From the NCBI RefSeq assembly GCF_030506305.1, contig NZ_CP119421.1, positions 5,410,501-5,474,500 of the forward strand: 64,000 nt of DNA, in the 5' to 3' direction. Each line of letters starts with the position of its first letter. The stretch's first letter is position 1. Positions 15,579-24,054 of this stretch are shown here, one piece after another. Both the position numbers and the translations under genes were made by a program. The stretch is from Porifericola rhodea. Its GTDB lineage: Bacteria > Bacteroidota > Bacteroidia > Cytophagales > Cyclobacteriaceae. The notes beneath the pieces were generated by a model. The model saw only the letters and a list, made by a program, of their open reading frames with translations. It was not told where the DNA came from and made no database searches.

Positions 15579-16034
15579 ATGAAAACCTCAGAAGAAGCCA
15601 TTGTAGTTGAACAATACTTCACTGTTCCTCTAGCTCGCTTGTGGAAGGCACTTACTGACCCAACTCAAATGAGGCAGTGGTTTTTTGAAGATATTAACTC
15701 TTTTGAACCCAAAGAGGGCTTTGAGACCAGCTTTGTTGTAAAGAATGAAGGACGGACCTTTCCTCACTTATGGAAAATAATAGAAGTAAAGCCAGGTAAA
15801 AAAATTGTATACAACTGGAAATACGAAGGCTATCAAGGCGACTCCTTTGTCACTTTTGAGTTGTTTGAACAGGAACATCAGCAGACCAGACTTAAACTTA
15901 CTCATAAAGTTATAGAAGACTTTTCCGATGCTATACCTGAGTTTAGTCGTGAGAACTGCCTGGGAGGATGGCAATACTTTATAAAGCAGCAACTAAGCAA
16001 ATACCTCAGTAAGGAAGAAGGTCACAAATCATAA
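15579..16034 (+). CDS. SRPBCC / AHSA1-type START-like protein
   Basis: The 151-residue protein has the typical Activator of Hsp90 homologue 1-like opening (VEQYFTVPLARLWKALTDP, then MRQWFFED), a beta-sheet core with TFPHLWKIIEVKPGKKI, and the C-terminal helix GGWQYFIKQQLSKYL. These proteins bind hydrophobic ligands in a helix-grip fold; the ligand is unknown. It is a single-gene unit. Confidence 0.88.
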   Translation: MKTSEEAIVVEQYFTVPLARLWKALTDPTQMRQWFFEDINSFEPKEGFETSFVVKNEGRTFPHLWKIIEVKPGKKIVYNWKYEGYQGDSFVTFELFEQEHQQTRLKLTHKVIEDFSDAIPEFSRENCLGGWQYFIKQQLSKYLSKEEGHKS

Positions 16035-16277
16035 TTTTCATCTTCAATCAATCTTTTAAAAGTAAAATTGCCCCACTTATTTCTCTCCATAATTTTGAGC
16101 TCGAATAGCATAGGCAATACTACATAAGCCCCTCAAATTTGAATCAATTGAATCTAACAACAGTTTATTTATAGGCTACTAAAGCTTTAGTATTATTGTA
16201 AAATCGCATCCATGGTGGGCTGGCAAAGTAGAACAAATATAATTAAGGATGCCCTTTGATAATAAAAATAACTAAGG

Positions 16278-16658
16278 ATGAATGAATCTGTAGAAGAAAT
16301 TGAAAAAGTTTGCCAGGAATGCGGCACTCCGATTAAGGGAAGAGCCGATAAAAAGTTTTGCTCCGACGCTTGCCGCAATGCTTATCATAATAAACATACG
16401 AGTGACACTAACAACCTGATGCGCAATGTAAATTATACTTTACGTAAAAACCGGCACATTCTGGCCGACCTTAATCCCCACGGCAAAGCCAGAGTACATC
16501 GCGATCAGCTAAGCCGCAAAGGTTTTAATTTTAGCTACGTAACCAATATCTATCAGACAAAAAGTGGAAACACTTATTATTTCTGCTACGATCAGGGTTA
16601 TCTGCTTTCTGACAATGATTATTTTAACCTGGTAGTAAAAAAGGATTATATAGACTGA
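16278..16658 (+). CDS. Small zinc-ribbon protein of unknown function
   Basis: The 126-residue protein has a four-cysteine knuckle near the N-terminus: CQECGTPIKGRADKKFCSDAC. This resembles the zinc ribbons found in small DNA- or RNA-associated proteins of Bacteroidota. The remainder (LRKNRHILADLNPHGKARVH, then FNFSYVTNIYQTKSGNTYYF) is conserved-looking but unrecognised. No operon partner is visible. Confidence 0.75.
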   Translation: MNESVEEIEKVCQECGTPIKGRADKKFCSDACRNAYHNKHTSDTNNLMRNVNYTLRKNRHILADLNPHGKARVHRDQLSRKGFNFSYVTNIYQTKSGNTYYFCYDQGYLLSDNDYFNLVVKKDYID

Positions 16659-16728
16659 TCAACTTTAAGAGGTTCAGAATTTTTTATTATTTTGAGGTCA
16701 AATAATATTACAACAACTTCAATTTTTT

Positions 16729-17553
16729 TTGCATTTGGAAAACTTGAACCGACTGTGTGTACACACGATCACAACTAAGCCCTGGTCTATAGAAGAAGCA
16801 GCGGAAAACTTTGCAAAAGCTGGTGTAAGCGGCATTACAGTTTGGCGCGATGCCCTGGACGGCAGAAATGTTCAGCAGACCGGCGAAATGCTCAGGCAAC
16901 ATCAATTAGAAATTGTATCTCTTTGCCGCGGAGGTTTTTTTCCATCCACCTCAGCTAAAAAGCGAGAAGAAGCTATTGTTGACAACAAAAAAGCAATCGA
17001 TACCGCAGCAGCTTTAGGTGCGCCTATGGTAGTGCTAGTCTGTGGTGCAGATCCCGGACAGCCGCTCTCAACCTCACGCAAGCAAATACAGGAAGGAATA
17101 GAGAAACTACTCCCCCATGCAGAGGCTAATAATGTAAAGCTTACCATTGAGCCCCTACACCCTATGTATGCCGATACCCGCTCAGCCATCAATACCCTGG
17201 CCCAGGCCAATGATATGGCAGAGTCTATCAGCTCCAAGTGGGTAGGTATTGCTGTAGATGTGTACCACCTGTGGTGGGATGATCTGCTGCAATCTGAAAT
17301 TATGCGCTGCGGAAGAAACGACAACCTTTACGCCTTTCATATCTGCGACTGGAAGTCCCCTACTGAAGACATGCTGCTGGATAGAGGCCTGATGGGCGAA
17401 GGCTGCATTAATGTACCTGAAATAAGAGGCTGGGTAGAAGAGGCTGGCTTTGAAGGGCAGATAGAGGTTGAAATATTCTCTAACCGCTACTGGGAGATGG
17501 ATCAGCATCAGTTTTTAGATCAAATAATCAAAGCATATCAGAATCATAGTTAA
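16729..17553 (+). CDS. Sugar phosphate isomerase/epimerase (xylose isomerase-like TIM barrel)
   Basis: The 274-residue AP-endonuclease-2-like barrel contains LTIEPLHPMYADTRSAI, VGIAVDVYHLWWDD, HICDWK and IEVEIFSNRYW, which supply the usual Glu/His/Asp metal ligands. No ATG is available; the frame begins with TTG at 16729 or TTG at 16735 (ENLNRLCVHT), making this a likely TTG start. It opens a five-gene operon with a dehydrogenase 36 bases downstream. Reactions in this family are isomerisation or epimerisation of keto-sugars; the substrate is unknown. Confidence 0.88.
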   Translation: MHLENLNRLCVHTITTKPWSIEEAAENFAKAGVSGITVWRDALDGRNVQQTGEMLRQHQLEIVSLCRGGFFPSTSAKKREEAIVDNKKAIDTAAALGAPMVVLVCGADPGQPLSTSRKQIQEGIEKLLPHAEANNVKLTIEPLHPMYADTRSAINTLAQANDMAESISSKWVGIAVDVYHLWWDDLLQSEIMRCGRNDNLYAFHICDWKSPTEDMLLDRGLMGEGCINVPEIRGWVEEAGFEGQIEVEIFSNRYWEMDQHQFLDQIIKAYQNHS

Positions 17554-17589
17554 TCAATTCAACAACACAAACTAATCTACTAAAATACG

Positions 17590-18753
17590 ATGAGCGAAAA
17601 GAGCATCACTACTCACAGAGTAGGTATTATTATGAACGGAGTGACTGGCCGTATGGGTACCAATCAGCACCTTATGCGATCTATAGCAGAGATTATCAAA
17701 GAAGGTGGAGTAAAGATTAGCCCTACCGAGGTGATTATGCCCGACCCTATTCTGGTAGGACGAAATGCTGCCAAGCTGCAAAAGCTTTGCAAAATGTCTG
17801 GCATAGAAAAATACACAACTAATCTGGATGAGGTAATGCATGATGACCAATACTCCGTATACTTTGACTCTCAGACTACCGGCCGCCGTGCCAATGCCGT
17901 TAAGCAGGCCGCTGAAGCTGGTAAACATGTGTATTGCGAGAAACCTACCGCAGTAGATACACAAACCGCCTTAGATATTTACCATTTTTGCCAGGAGAAA
18001 GGCGTTAAAAATGGTGTGGTACAGGACAAACTTTTCTTACCGGGCTTACGCAAAGTACAGCGACTGATTGAGAATGGCTTTTTTGGTGAAATACTTTCTA
18101 TCCGTGGCGAATTTGGTTATTGGGTATTTGAGGGAGACACCATACCTGCACAACGCCCCTCGTGGAACTACAAAAAAGAAGAAGATGGAGGAATTATCGT
18201 AGACATGCTCTGCCATTGGCGCTATGTGCTGGATGGCATATTCGGCAACGTAAAATCAGTTTCCTGCCTGGGAGCTACTCACATACCGGAACGTGTAGAT
18301 GAGCAGGGCAATCGTTATAAAGCTACTGCCGATGACTCCGCTTACGCTACTTTTGAGCTGGAAGGTGGCATCATCGCTCATTTCAACTCTTCCTGGACGG
18401 TAAGGGTACGTAGAGATGACCTGCTCACTTTACAAATTGATGGTACTAAAGGTTCTGCCGTGGCCGGTCTGCGCGACTGCTGGATTCAGCACTATGGTAA
18501 TACCCCAAAACCCGTTTGGAACCCTGATATTCCTCAGCCTATCAACTTCTACGAAGGCTGGTCTAAAGTACCTGATCAGGAGTTTCATGACAATGCTTTT
18601 AAAGTACAGTGGGAGATGTTCCTGCGCCATATCGTAAAAGACGAACCTTTCCCCTACACACTTCTGGAAGGCGCCAAAGGTGTACAACTAGCCGAAAAAG
18701 GACTGGAGAGTTGGGAGAAGCGCTGCTGGGTAGACATTCCTAAGCTAGACTAA
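17590..18753 (+). CDS. Gfo/Idh/MocA family oxidoreductase
   Basis: The 387-residue protein has an N-terminal Rossmann domain (IIMNGVTGRMGTNQHL) and the family signature YCEKPTAVDTQ near residue 118, with the catalytic Lys. The C-terminal alpha/beta domain contains GGIIVDMLCHWRYVLDGI, including the His used in proton transfer. Such enzymes oxidise or reduce a sugar, inositol or related polyol with NAD(P). It sits between the isomerase and an SDR in the same operon, so the three probably act on successive intermediates. Confidence 0.92.
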   Translation: MSEKSITTHRVGIIMNGVTGRMGTNQHLMRSIAEIIKEGGVKISPTEVIMPDPILVGRNAAKLQKLCKMSGIEKYTTNLDEVMHDDQYSVYFDSQTTGRRANAVKQAAEAGKHVYCEKPTAVDTQTALDIYHFCQEKGVKNGVVQDKLFLPGLRKVQRLIENGFFGEILSIRGEFGYWVFEGDTIPAQRPSWNYKKEEDGGIIVDMLCHWRYVLDGIFGNVKSVSCLGATHIPERVDEQGNRYKATADDSAYATFELEGGIIAHFNSSWTVRVRRDDLLTLQIDGTKGSAVAGLRDCWIQHYGNTPKPVWNPDIPQPINFYEGWSKVPDQEFHDNAFKVQWEMFLRHIVKDEPFPYTLLEGAKGVQLAEKGLESWEKRCWVDIPKLD

Positions 18754-18853
18754 GCTTATTCACGCCAGAGCACGGGCTGCCTCTGCCGGTATCCCGTGCT
18801 TGTACCTCCTTTGACCGTCCGATTACAACACTCAAAAAAACTAAAACTCACTC

Positions 18854-19624
18854 ATGAAAAAAGTAGCTTTTGTTACCGGCGGTAGCCGGGGCATAGGACT
18901 AGGAATAGCCGAGGCATTGGCAAAAGCAGGATTTGACATCGCCATTAACGGGATGCGACCTGCAGAAGCAGTAAGCGAAGTGCTGGATAAAATTAAAGCG
19001 CATGGAGTAGATGCCCTCTACTGTCAGGGAGACATAGCTTCTACCGAAGCCCGCCAAAACATGCTGGAAAGTATCAGAGCGCATTACGGGCAGCTAAATG
19101 TACTGGTGAACAATGCCGGAGTAGCGCCTAAAGAAAGAAAAGACCTGCTGGATGCCAGCGAAGAAAGCTTTGAATATGTAGTAAAAACAAACTTACAGGG
19201 ACCATACTTCCTTACTCAGGCTGCTGCAAACTGGATGATAGCACAGAAAAAAGAGCAGGATGATTTTCAGGCTTCCATCATCAATATATCATCAATTTCA
19301 GCTACCATCGCCTCTGTTAACCGGGGAGAATACTGTATTTCTAAAGCAGGCATGAGTATGATGACCTTGCTCTTTGCCTCTCGCTTGGGCGAGTTTCATA
19401 TCCCTGTATATGATGTCAGGCCGGGCATTATCAAAACAGATATGACCTCTGGCGTAACAGAAAAATATGACAAGCTTATTGCCGAAGGCTTATGCGCTCA
19501 GCCTCGCTGGGGCTATCCCGACGATGTAGGTAAAGCGGTATCTGCTCTGGCACAGGGCTACTTCCCCTATTCTAGTGGGCAGACCATCATGGTAGACGGT
19601 GGGCTTACCATCCCTCGTATTTAG
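18854..19624 (+). CDS. SDR oxidoreductase (3-ketoacyl-reductase-like)
   Basis: A classical SDR of 256 residues: cofactor motif TGGSRGIGLGIAEAL (about 8-22), NNAG in LVNNAGVAP, the catalytic Ser in IINISSISA and YCISK (about residue 160). The C-terminus GQTIMVDGGLTIPRI is typical. Annotation pipelines would call it 3-ketoacyl-ACP reductase, but in this operon a sugar or sugar-acid dehydrogenase is more likely. A 100-base gap separates it from the previous gene and 83 bases from the next. Confidence 0.92.
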   Translation: MKKVAFVTGGSRGIGLGIAEALAKAGFDIAINGMRPAEAVSEVLDKIKAHGVDALYCQGDIASTEARQNMLESIRAHYGQLNVLVNNAGVAPKERKDLLDASEESFEYVVKTNLQGPYFLTQAAANWMIAQKKEQDDFQASIINISSISATIASVNRGEYCISKAGMSMMTLLFASRLGEFHIPVYDVRPGIIKTDMTSGVTEKYDKLIAEGLCAQPRWGYPDDVGKAVSALAQGYFPYSSGQTIMVDGGLTIPRI

Positions 19625-19707
19625 CGCCCCAAAGGCGAGTTTCAGCCGTAAACATACTACCGCTGAACATTACTATATATCAGAACATACAACACCTAAA
19701 ACGACTC

Positions 19708-19932
19708 ATGGATACACCCAATAAACATAAAGCATGGCGCATACTCATTGTGTGTGCTGTACTGTTGACTATACTAACTTTTACCCCACTGGTTATACCG
19801 GTCGGTGTTTTTCAGCCGGAGCTTATGGGCATGCCTTACACCTTATGGATGTCTATACTAGTCACTATTTTATATGTAGTGCTCACCTTTATTGGTACTA
19901 AAGTTCATCCCGGAAAAGATACTGACAGATAA
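19708..19932 (+). CDS. Small two-helix membrane protein (DUF3311-like)
   Basis: The 74-residue protein has two membrane segments (ILIVCAVLLTILTFTPLVI and MSILVTILYVVLTFIGT) with charged ends. Small proteins of this type commonly precede Na+/solute symporter genes; here the symporter ATG follows after 2 bases. It is probably a subunit or assembly partner of the transporter. Confidence 0.75.
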   Translation: MDTPNKHKAWRILIVCAVLLTILTFTPLVIPVGVFQPELMGMPYTLWMSILVTILYVVLTFIGTKVHPGKDTDR

Positions 19933-19934
19933 TT

Positions 19935-21323
19935 ATGACTAACTGGATAATCATATTAGGTGTGCTCTACCTGGGCATGCTGGGCTTTGTAGCCACTCGT
20001 TCTTTCAAAAAGAACAAAAACGCAGAAGATTACCTATTGGCAGGTTCTAATATAGGAATCATTTTAGGCTTCCTCACCTTTGCTGCTACCCTTTTTAGCA
20101 CGTTTACTCTGCTGGGTATGCCTGATTTTTTTAGAAATAATGGTGTGGGCGCCTGGATTTTCCTTGCGGTTTCAGACGGAGGAATGATTTTTCTTATCCT
20201 CTGGTGGGGCTACCACCTCCGCAAAAAGGTAGCAGATAAAGGGTTTAATGGTGTAGCAGGTCTTTTGATCAAATGCTACCAAAACAAATGGGCAGGGTAC
20301 GTCAGCTTTGCCGGAGTCTTTCTGTTTCTGGTACCTTACGTTGCTATTCAGATCAGAGGAATTGCTATCTTTCTTACCGCTGTTTTTCCCGAAGCTATGC
20401 CCTACTGGGGGTGGGCAGTGCTTATTGTAGCCGTAATGCTAACTTATAGCGAGATTGGTGGCCTTAAAGCTATTATGCATGCAGATGCCATACAGGGGCT
20501 TACTCTACTCATCGTTACCTGGATTATAGGTTTCAGTTGTGTAGAGTACTTCGGTAATTTAGAAAATATGTTTGACCAGGTAGAACAAGCTAATGCCGCT
20601 TTACTTTCTACCCCCGGGCCTAACGGGCTGTTTAACGCCCAGTTTCTTATTGCTTCTTTCCTTGTTATTCTTTTTATACCGGTAACCCAGCCACAGCTTA
20701 CTATACGACTGGTAATTATGCGTAACCTTAAAACTACCCATATGATGGCGGTAGCAGTGGGTATATTTGCCATACTTATCATTTTGCCTACCGCGTTTAT
20801 AGGTATGTATGGTGCGGTTCGCTACCCCGACCTGGCCACTGCTGATTTTCTGTCTAGAGTACTACTTTACGAACAGCCAGATTTTATTGCAGCTATAGCG
20901 GTTGTAGGTTTACTGGCTGCCGGGCTTTCTACTACCGACTCACAGATTTTCGCTCTTGGTACTGAGGTTCGCTCTCTTATGAAAGGTGAGGAAAAGAAAG
21001 TGCTTAAATATACAAGGTACTCTATACTAGGCTTTGCTGTAGTGGCGCTGATCTTCTCAATACTGGCTGGGGACCAGTTAGTGATGCTGGCTCGGGTGAG
21101 CTTTGCCGGCACAGCTATGTTAGCCCCTATGATACTTACCGGGGTACTCGGAAAGAAAACATTGGGGAACGGTATTATCATAGCCACAGCACTAGCCATT
21201 GTAGTTTTCATTTTATCATTACTGGGTGCTATACCTTCAGAAGTTGGCCCTTTGCGCATAGATCTTTTTCTGCTGCTTGGTCTAGGCCTGTTTAGTCTGA
21301 TCTCTTATATGATCAAACGCTGA
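19935..21323 (+). CDS. Sodium:solute symporter (SSS family)
   Basis: The 462-residue protein shows about 13 hydrophobic helices and SSS features, including YLLAGSNIGIILGF in the first discontinuous helix region and GLLAAGLSTTDSQIFALGTE, which contains the Ser/Thr sodium-site residues. It would import an organic solute with Na+. As the last gene of the operon it probably takes up the substrate of the upstream enzymes. Confidence 0.93.
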   Translation: MTNWIIILGVLYLGMLGFVATRSFKKNKNAEDYLLAGSNIGIILGFLTFAATLFSTFTLLGMPDFFRNNGVGAWIFLAVSDGGMIFLILWWGYHLRKKVADKGFNGVAGLLIKCYQNKWAGYVSFAGVFLFLVPYVAIQIRGIAIFLTAVFPEAMPYWGWAVLIVAVMLTYSEIGGLKAIMHADAIQGLTLLIVTWIIGFSCVEYFGNLENMFDQVEQANAALLSTPGPNGLFNAQFLIASFLVILFIPVTQPQLTIRLVIMRNLKTTHMMAVAVGIFAILIILPTAFIGMYGAVRYPDLATADFLSRVLLYEQPDFIAAIAVVGLLAAGLSTTDSQIFALGTEVRSLMKGEEKKVLKYTRYSILGFAVVALIFSILAGDQLVMLARVSFAGTAMLAPMILTGVLGKKTLGNGIIIATALAIVVFILSLLGAIPSEVGPLRIDLFLLLGLGLFSLISYMIKR

Positions 21324-21463
21324 TAAAGCAGACGAACTTTCATGACAAAAAGTCTTTAATGCATTTATATATAGACAAAGTGACATACAAATAAATGTTA
21401 AATGTACATTTAAGCGCTTGGTACAGGATTTGTCCTTTAGTTGGCAAACAAAAGGAGATAATG

Positions 21464-21865
21464 ATGAAAAATGTACTTAAAGACTTTGTTCATCAATTTG
21501 ATGCAATGAATACAATCGGTGGTGGTGTAGCTGCTACTTCCGTAAATATAGATAAGAAGGCAGATCATTTAACCATTACCATCAGTGCTCCTAGCATGAG
21601 CAGCGATACATTTAATATATTTTTGAGAGGCAACCAATTGGTAGTCTACTCTGTGCTAAAAAATACTGAGCTGTTTGAAGACGAAGCACACGAAGCAGCT
21701 CGCCATATTGTACCCCTGTTCAATCAGGTGTTTGATATTCCTGCATTTGTAGACAAAGATCAGATTGATGCTGTGTATGATAAAGGCCTTCTTAAAGTTC
21801 ATATGCCATACAATGGTGACCAAAGCATGACACAAGTTAAAAAAATTGATATCAGAGAATATTGA
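21464..21865 (+). CDS. Hsp20/alpha-crystallin family small heat-shock protein
   Basis: A ribosome-binding site AAAGGAG ends at 21457, six bases before ATG 21464 (MKNVLKDFVHQF), which decides the start over the longer frame from 21395. The crystallin domain spans about residues 35-125 (DHLTITISAPSMSSDTFNIF, VFDIPAFVDKDQIDAVYDKG). The C-terminal IDI is an IxI-type oligomer contact. It is shorter than many Hsp20 proteins. It acts as an ATP-independent holdase. A clear terminator follows. Confidence 0.85.
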   Translation: MKNVLKDFVHQFDAMNTIGGGVAATSVNIDKKADHLTITISAPSMSSDTFNIFLRGNQLVVYSVLKNTELFEDEAHEAARHIVPLFNQVFDIPAFVDKDQIDAVYDKGLLKVHMPYNGDQSMTQVKKIDIREY

Positions 21866-21890
21866 GTTCTCTTTTTTCAAAAAAGATATA

Positions 21891-21918
21891 GCCGGGTTTA
21901 ATACTCGGCTTTTTTTTG
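21891..21918 (+). terminator. Terminator after the Hsp20 gene
   Basis: GCCGGGT and ACTCGGC form a 7-bp stem (one G-U pair) with a TTAAT loop, followed by eight T residues. Confidence 0.85.
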
Positions 21919-22258
21919 CTCTATATATTTTTGCCTGCCTCTCCAACCTTAGGGAGATTTATTACTTTTCACAAAATATTATTCTGCTTAAAATCAAGAA
22001 ACAGCTTTTAGCTCAATAAACAGAAAATAATACCATTCAATATTTATTGAAAATATCATCAAACAATTCCTTATTTATTAATAATAGTTCAATATTTAAA
22101 TAAAATACATCTTAATTATTGACATTACGCAATCGTTTCCTTTATTTCTTAGACGTTAATATATAAGATTTTTAGCTTTAACCTTAGTCGGTTTTTTCAC
22201 GTTAAACCTCTTACTTTTGCCAAATAAAATTTTGCAACATTTTTAATTGTGTATTACT
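21919..22258. other. AT-rich gap without a recognised gene
   Basis: About 340 bases, strongly AT-rich, between Hsp20 and an exported protein gene. TACTTTTG at 22212-22219 fits the -7 element TAnnTTTG for the downstream gene, but no good -33 element is placed 19-21 bases before it. Nothing else is seen. Confidence 0.4.
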
Positions 22259-22912
22259 ATGAAGAAGTTTGCACTTATTTTTTCACTCTTTCTGCTTACT
22301 ACTTTTAGCGCAGAGGCGCAACTTAGCAAAAAAGCTACCCCCTGGCAGGAGGGTATTATTATTCTAAATAATGAACAGGTAATTAATGGAGAAATTAGCT
22401 ACGATTATTTTTATGATGTAGTGCTGCACCGTGCTGATGGACTGATAAGCACTTACACCCCTCAGCAGTTTATTTCCTTTATGTACTACGACGAAAAGGA
22501 AGACCTTTACCACAATTTTGTGAGTCTGGATAATGAGCTAAATCCTAAATACCAGCAAAAAGCTATTTATGAAGTAGTGCTGGAAGGTAAAGTAAACTAT
22601 GTACGTAAGCGCAATAAATACCCTACTTACGAGCCTAAAAAAGGGTACCTGGCTAATAAAAACCGTAGACTCAACCAACACAAAGTAGCCTATGAGTACT
22701 TTGTACAATACGGCGACCGGCTGATAAAATCCAGAAGGTTTAAGCAGGAGGTACTACCTCTTATGCTGGACCAGGAGCAAAGTCTGGCTTTTTATATGAA
22801 AGAGAATAACCTTAAAAGCTATCAAGTAGGAGATCAGATTGAGCTGGTTAAGTATTTTAACAATAATGCTGACTATAACCCTCCTACTGCTTCCAGCAGG
22901 CAGGCACGATAG
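22259..22912 (+). CDS. Exported protein of unknown function
   Basis: From ATG 22259 the protein starts MKKFALIFSLFLLTTFSAEAQ, a clear signal peptide with cleavage near AEA-Q. The mature part is about 195 residues, rich in Tyr, Lys and beta-type segments (WQEGIIILNNEQVINGEISY), without a recognised domain. It resembles the many small periplasmic or surface proteins of Bacteroidota. It is a single-gene unit ended by a terminator. Confidence 0.75.
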   Translation: MKKFALIFSLFLLTTFSAEAQLSKKATPWQEGIIILNNEQVINGEISYDYFYDVVLHRADGLISTYTPQQFISFMYYDEKEDLYHNFVSLDNELNPKYQQKAIYEVVLEGKVNYVRKRNKYPTYEPKKGYLANKNRRLNQHKVAYEYFVQYGDRLIKSRRFKQEVLPLMLDQEQSLAFYMKENNLKSYQVGDQIELVKYFNNNADYNPPTASSRQAR

Positions 22913-22955
22913 CTAAAATCTTTAAGTTTGGTTAATATGAATGATTAACACCCTG

Positions 22956-22982
22956 GCCCTCATACTTCTGAGGGCTTTTTTC
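22956..22982 (+). terminator. Terminator after the exported protein
   Basis: GCCCTCA (22956-22962) pairs with TGAGGGC (22969-22975); seven T residues follow. Confidence 0.88.
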
Positions 22983-23043
22983 TATTTATTGCAACTTTTA
23001 TCCGGCTTCTTCATTTAAGTAAAAAGTAGTTAATTTGCCGGAT

Positions 23044-24054
23044 ATGCCCCCACTATTAGAAGTAAACAAATTAAGTAAGCAGTACGAAGGTAAAACTGAA
23101 GCTGCCATTCACGACATTAGCTTTAGTTTAGACAAAGGCCAGATTTTGACACTTACCGGAGAAAGCGGTTCTGGTAAAACTACTCTTCTCAAAGCAATTT
23201 CAGGCTTAATTCAGACCGATGCCGGCAAAGTTTTCCTGGATGGAGAATGGGTAAAAGGGCCGGATAGAATGCTGGTACCCGGCCATCCGGACATCAAAAT
23301 GGTATACCAACATTATGAGCTTTCTCCTAACCTGAACGTGGCACAGAATATTATGCGTATTCTTAGAGCATATGTCAAAGAGTACCAGCAGGAACGCACC
23401 GAAGAACTAATGGAGCTTTGCAAACTAAGCCATTTACGTGCTCATTACCCCAGAGAACTGTCGGGGGGAGAAAAGCAAAGGGTAGCCCTGGCCCGTGCAA
23501 TAGCGGAAGAGCCGGTTCTGCTACTGATGGATGAGCCTTTTAGCAATATAGATGTAAGCCTAAAAACTCATTTAAAAAGTGAGCTTTTGGAGATTTTGAG
23601 GTCCTTGGAGATCACTGCTATTATTGTTTCTCATGACCCACAGGACGCCCTGTCTATGGCAGACCAGGTAGCCGTAATGCAGAACGGTCATTTACAACAA
23701 CTGGATAGCCCCGAAAATGTATACCGTAAACCAGTAAATGCTTATGTGGCTCAGCTATTTGGCCACTGCAACCTCATTGCTGCTACTGATGAGTTGGCTG
23801 CACAATTGAATAGTCAGCCTAAAACTACGCAGCTATGTATACGAGCAGAAGATATAAGTGTAGATGAGCAAGGTAAGAGTGCATGGAAGGCACAGGTGAA
23901 AAATATTCGCTTTATGGGTGCTTTTTATGAAGTAGAAGTAGAAATGGCCCGGCAAAGGCTACTATTTCATCACCGGGCCAATCATATTGAAGTAGGAGAT
24001 GAAATATCATTATCCATCCCCACTCATAAAATTATTTCACTAGGTACAAACTAG
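23044..24054 (+). CDS. ABC transporter ATP-binding protein (PotA/CysA-like, with TOBE domain)
   Basis: The start is ATG 23044 (MPPLLEVNKLSKQY). Walker A GESGSGKTT, signature LSGGEKQR, Walker B LLLMDEPFSN and the switch His in VSHDPQDAL are all present. A C-terminal TOBE-like region (LCIRAEDISVDEQG, then VKNIRFMGAFYEVEVE) is typical of importers for polyamines, sulfate, iron or sugars. No permease or binding protein is nearby, so it is an orphan ATPase. It ends within a CTAG shared with the stop codon of the convergent gene. Confidence 0.88.
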   Translation: MPPLLEVNKLSKQYEGKTEAAIHDISFSLDKGQILTLTGESGSGKTTLLKAISGLIQTDAGKVFLDGEWVKGPDRMLVPGHPDIKMVYQHYELSPNLNVAQNIMRILRAYVKEYQQERTEELMELCKLSHLRAHYPRELSGGEKQRVALARAIAEEPVLLLMDEPFSNIDVSLKTHLKSELLEILRSLEITAIIVSHDPQDALSMADQVAVMQNGHLQQLDSPENVYRKPVNAYVAQLFGHCNLIAATDELAAQLNSQPKTTQLCIRAEDISVDEQGKSAWKAQVKNIRFMGAFYEVEVEMARQRLLFHHRANHIEVGDEISLSIPTHKIISLGTN

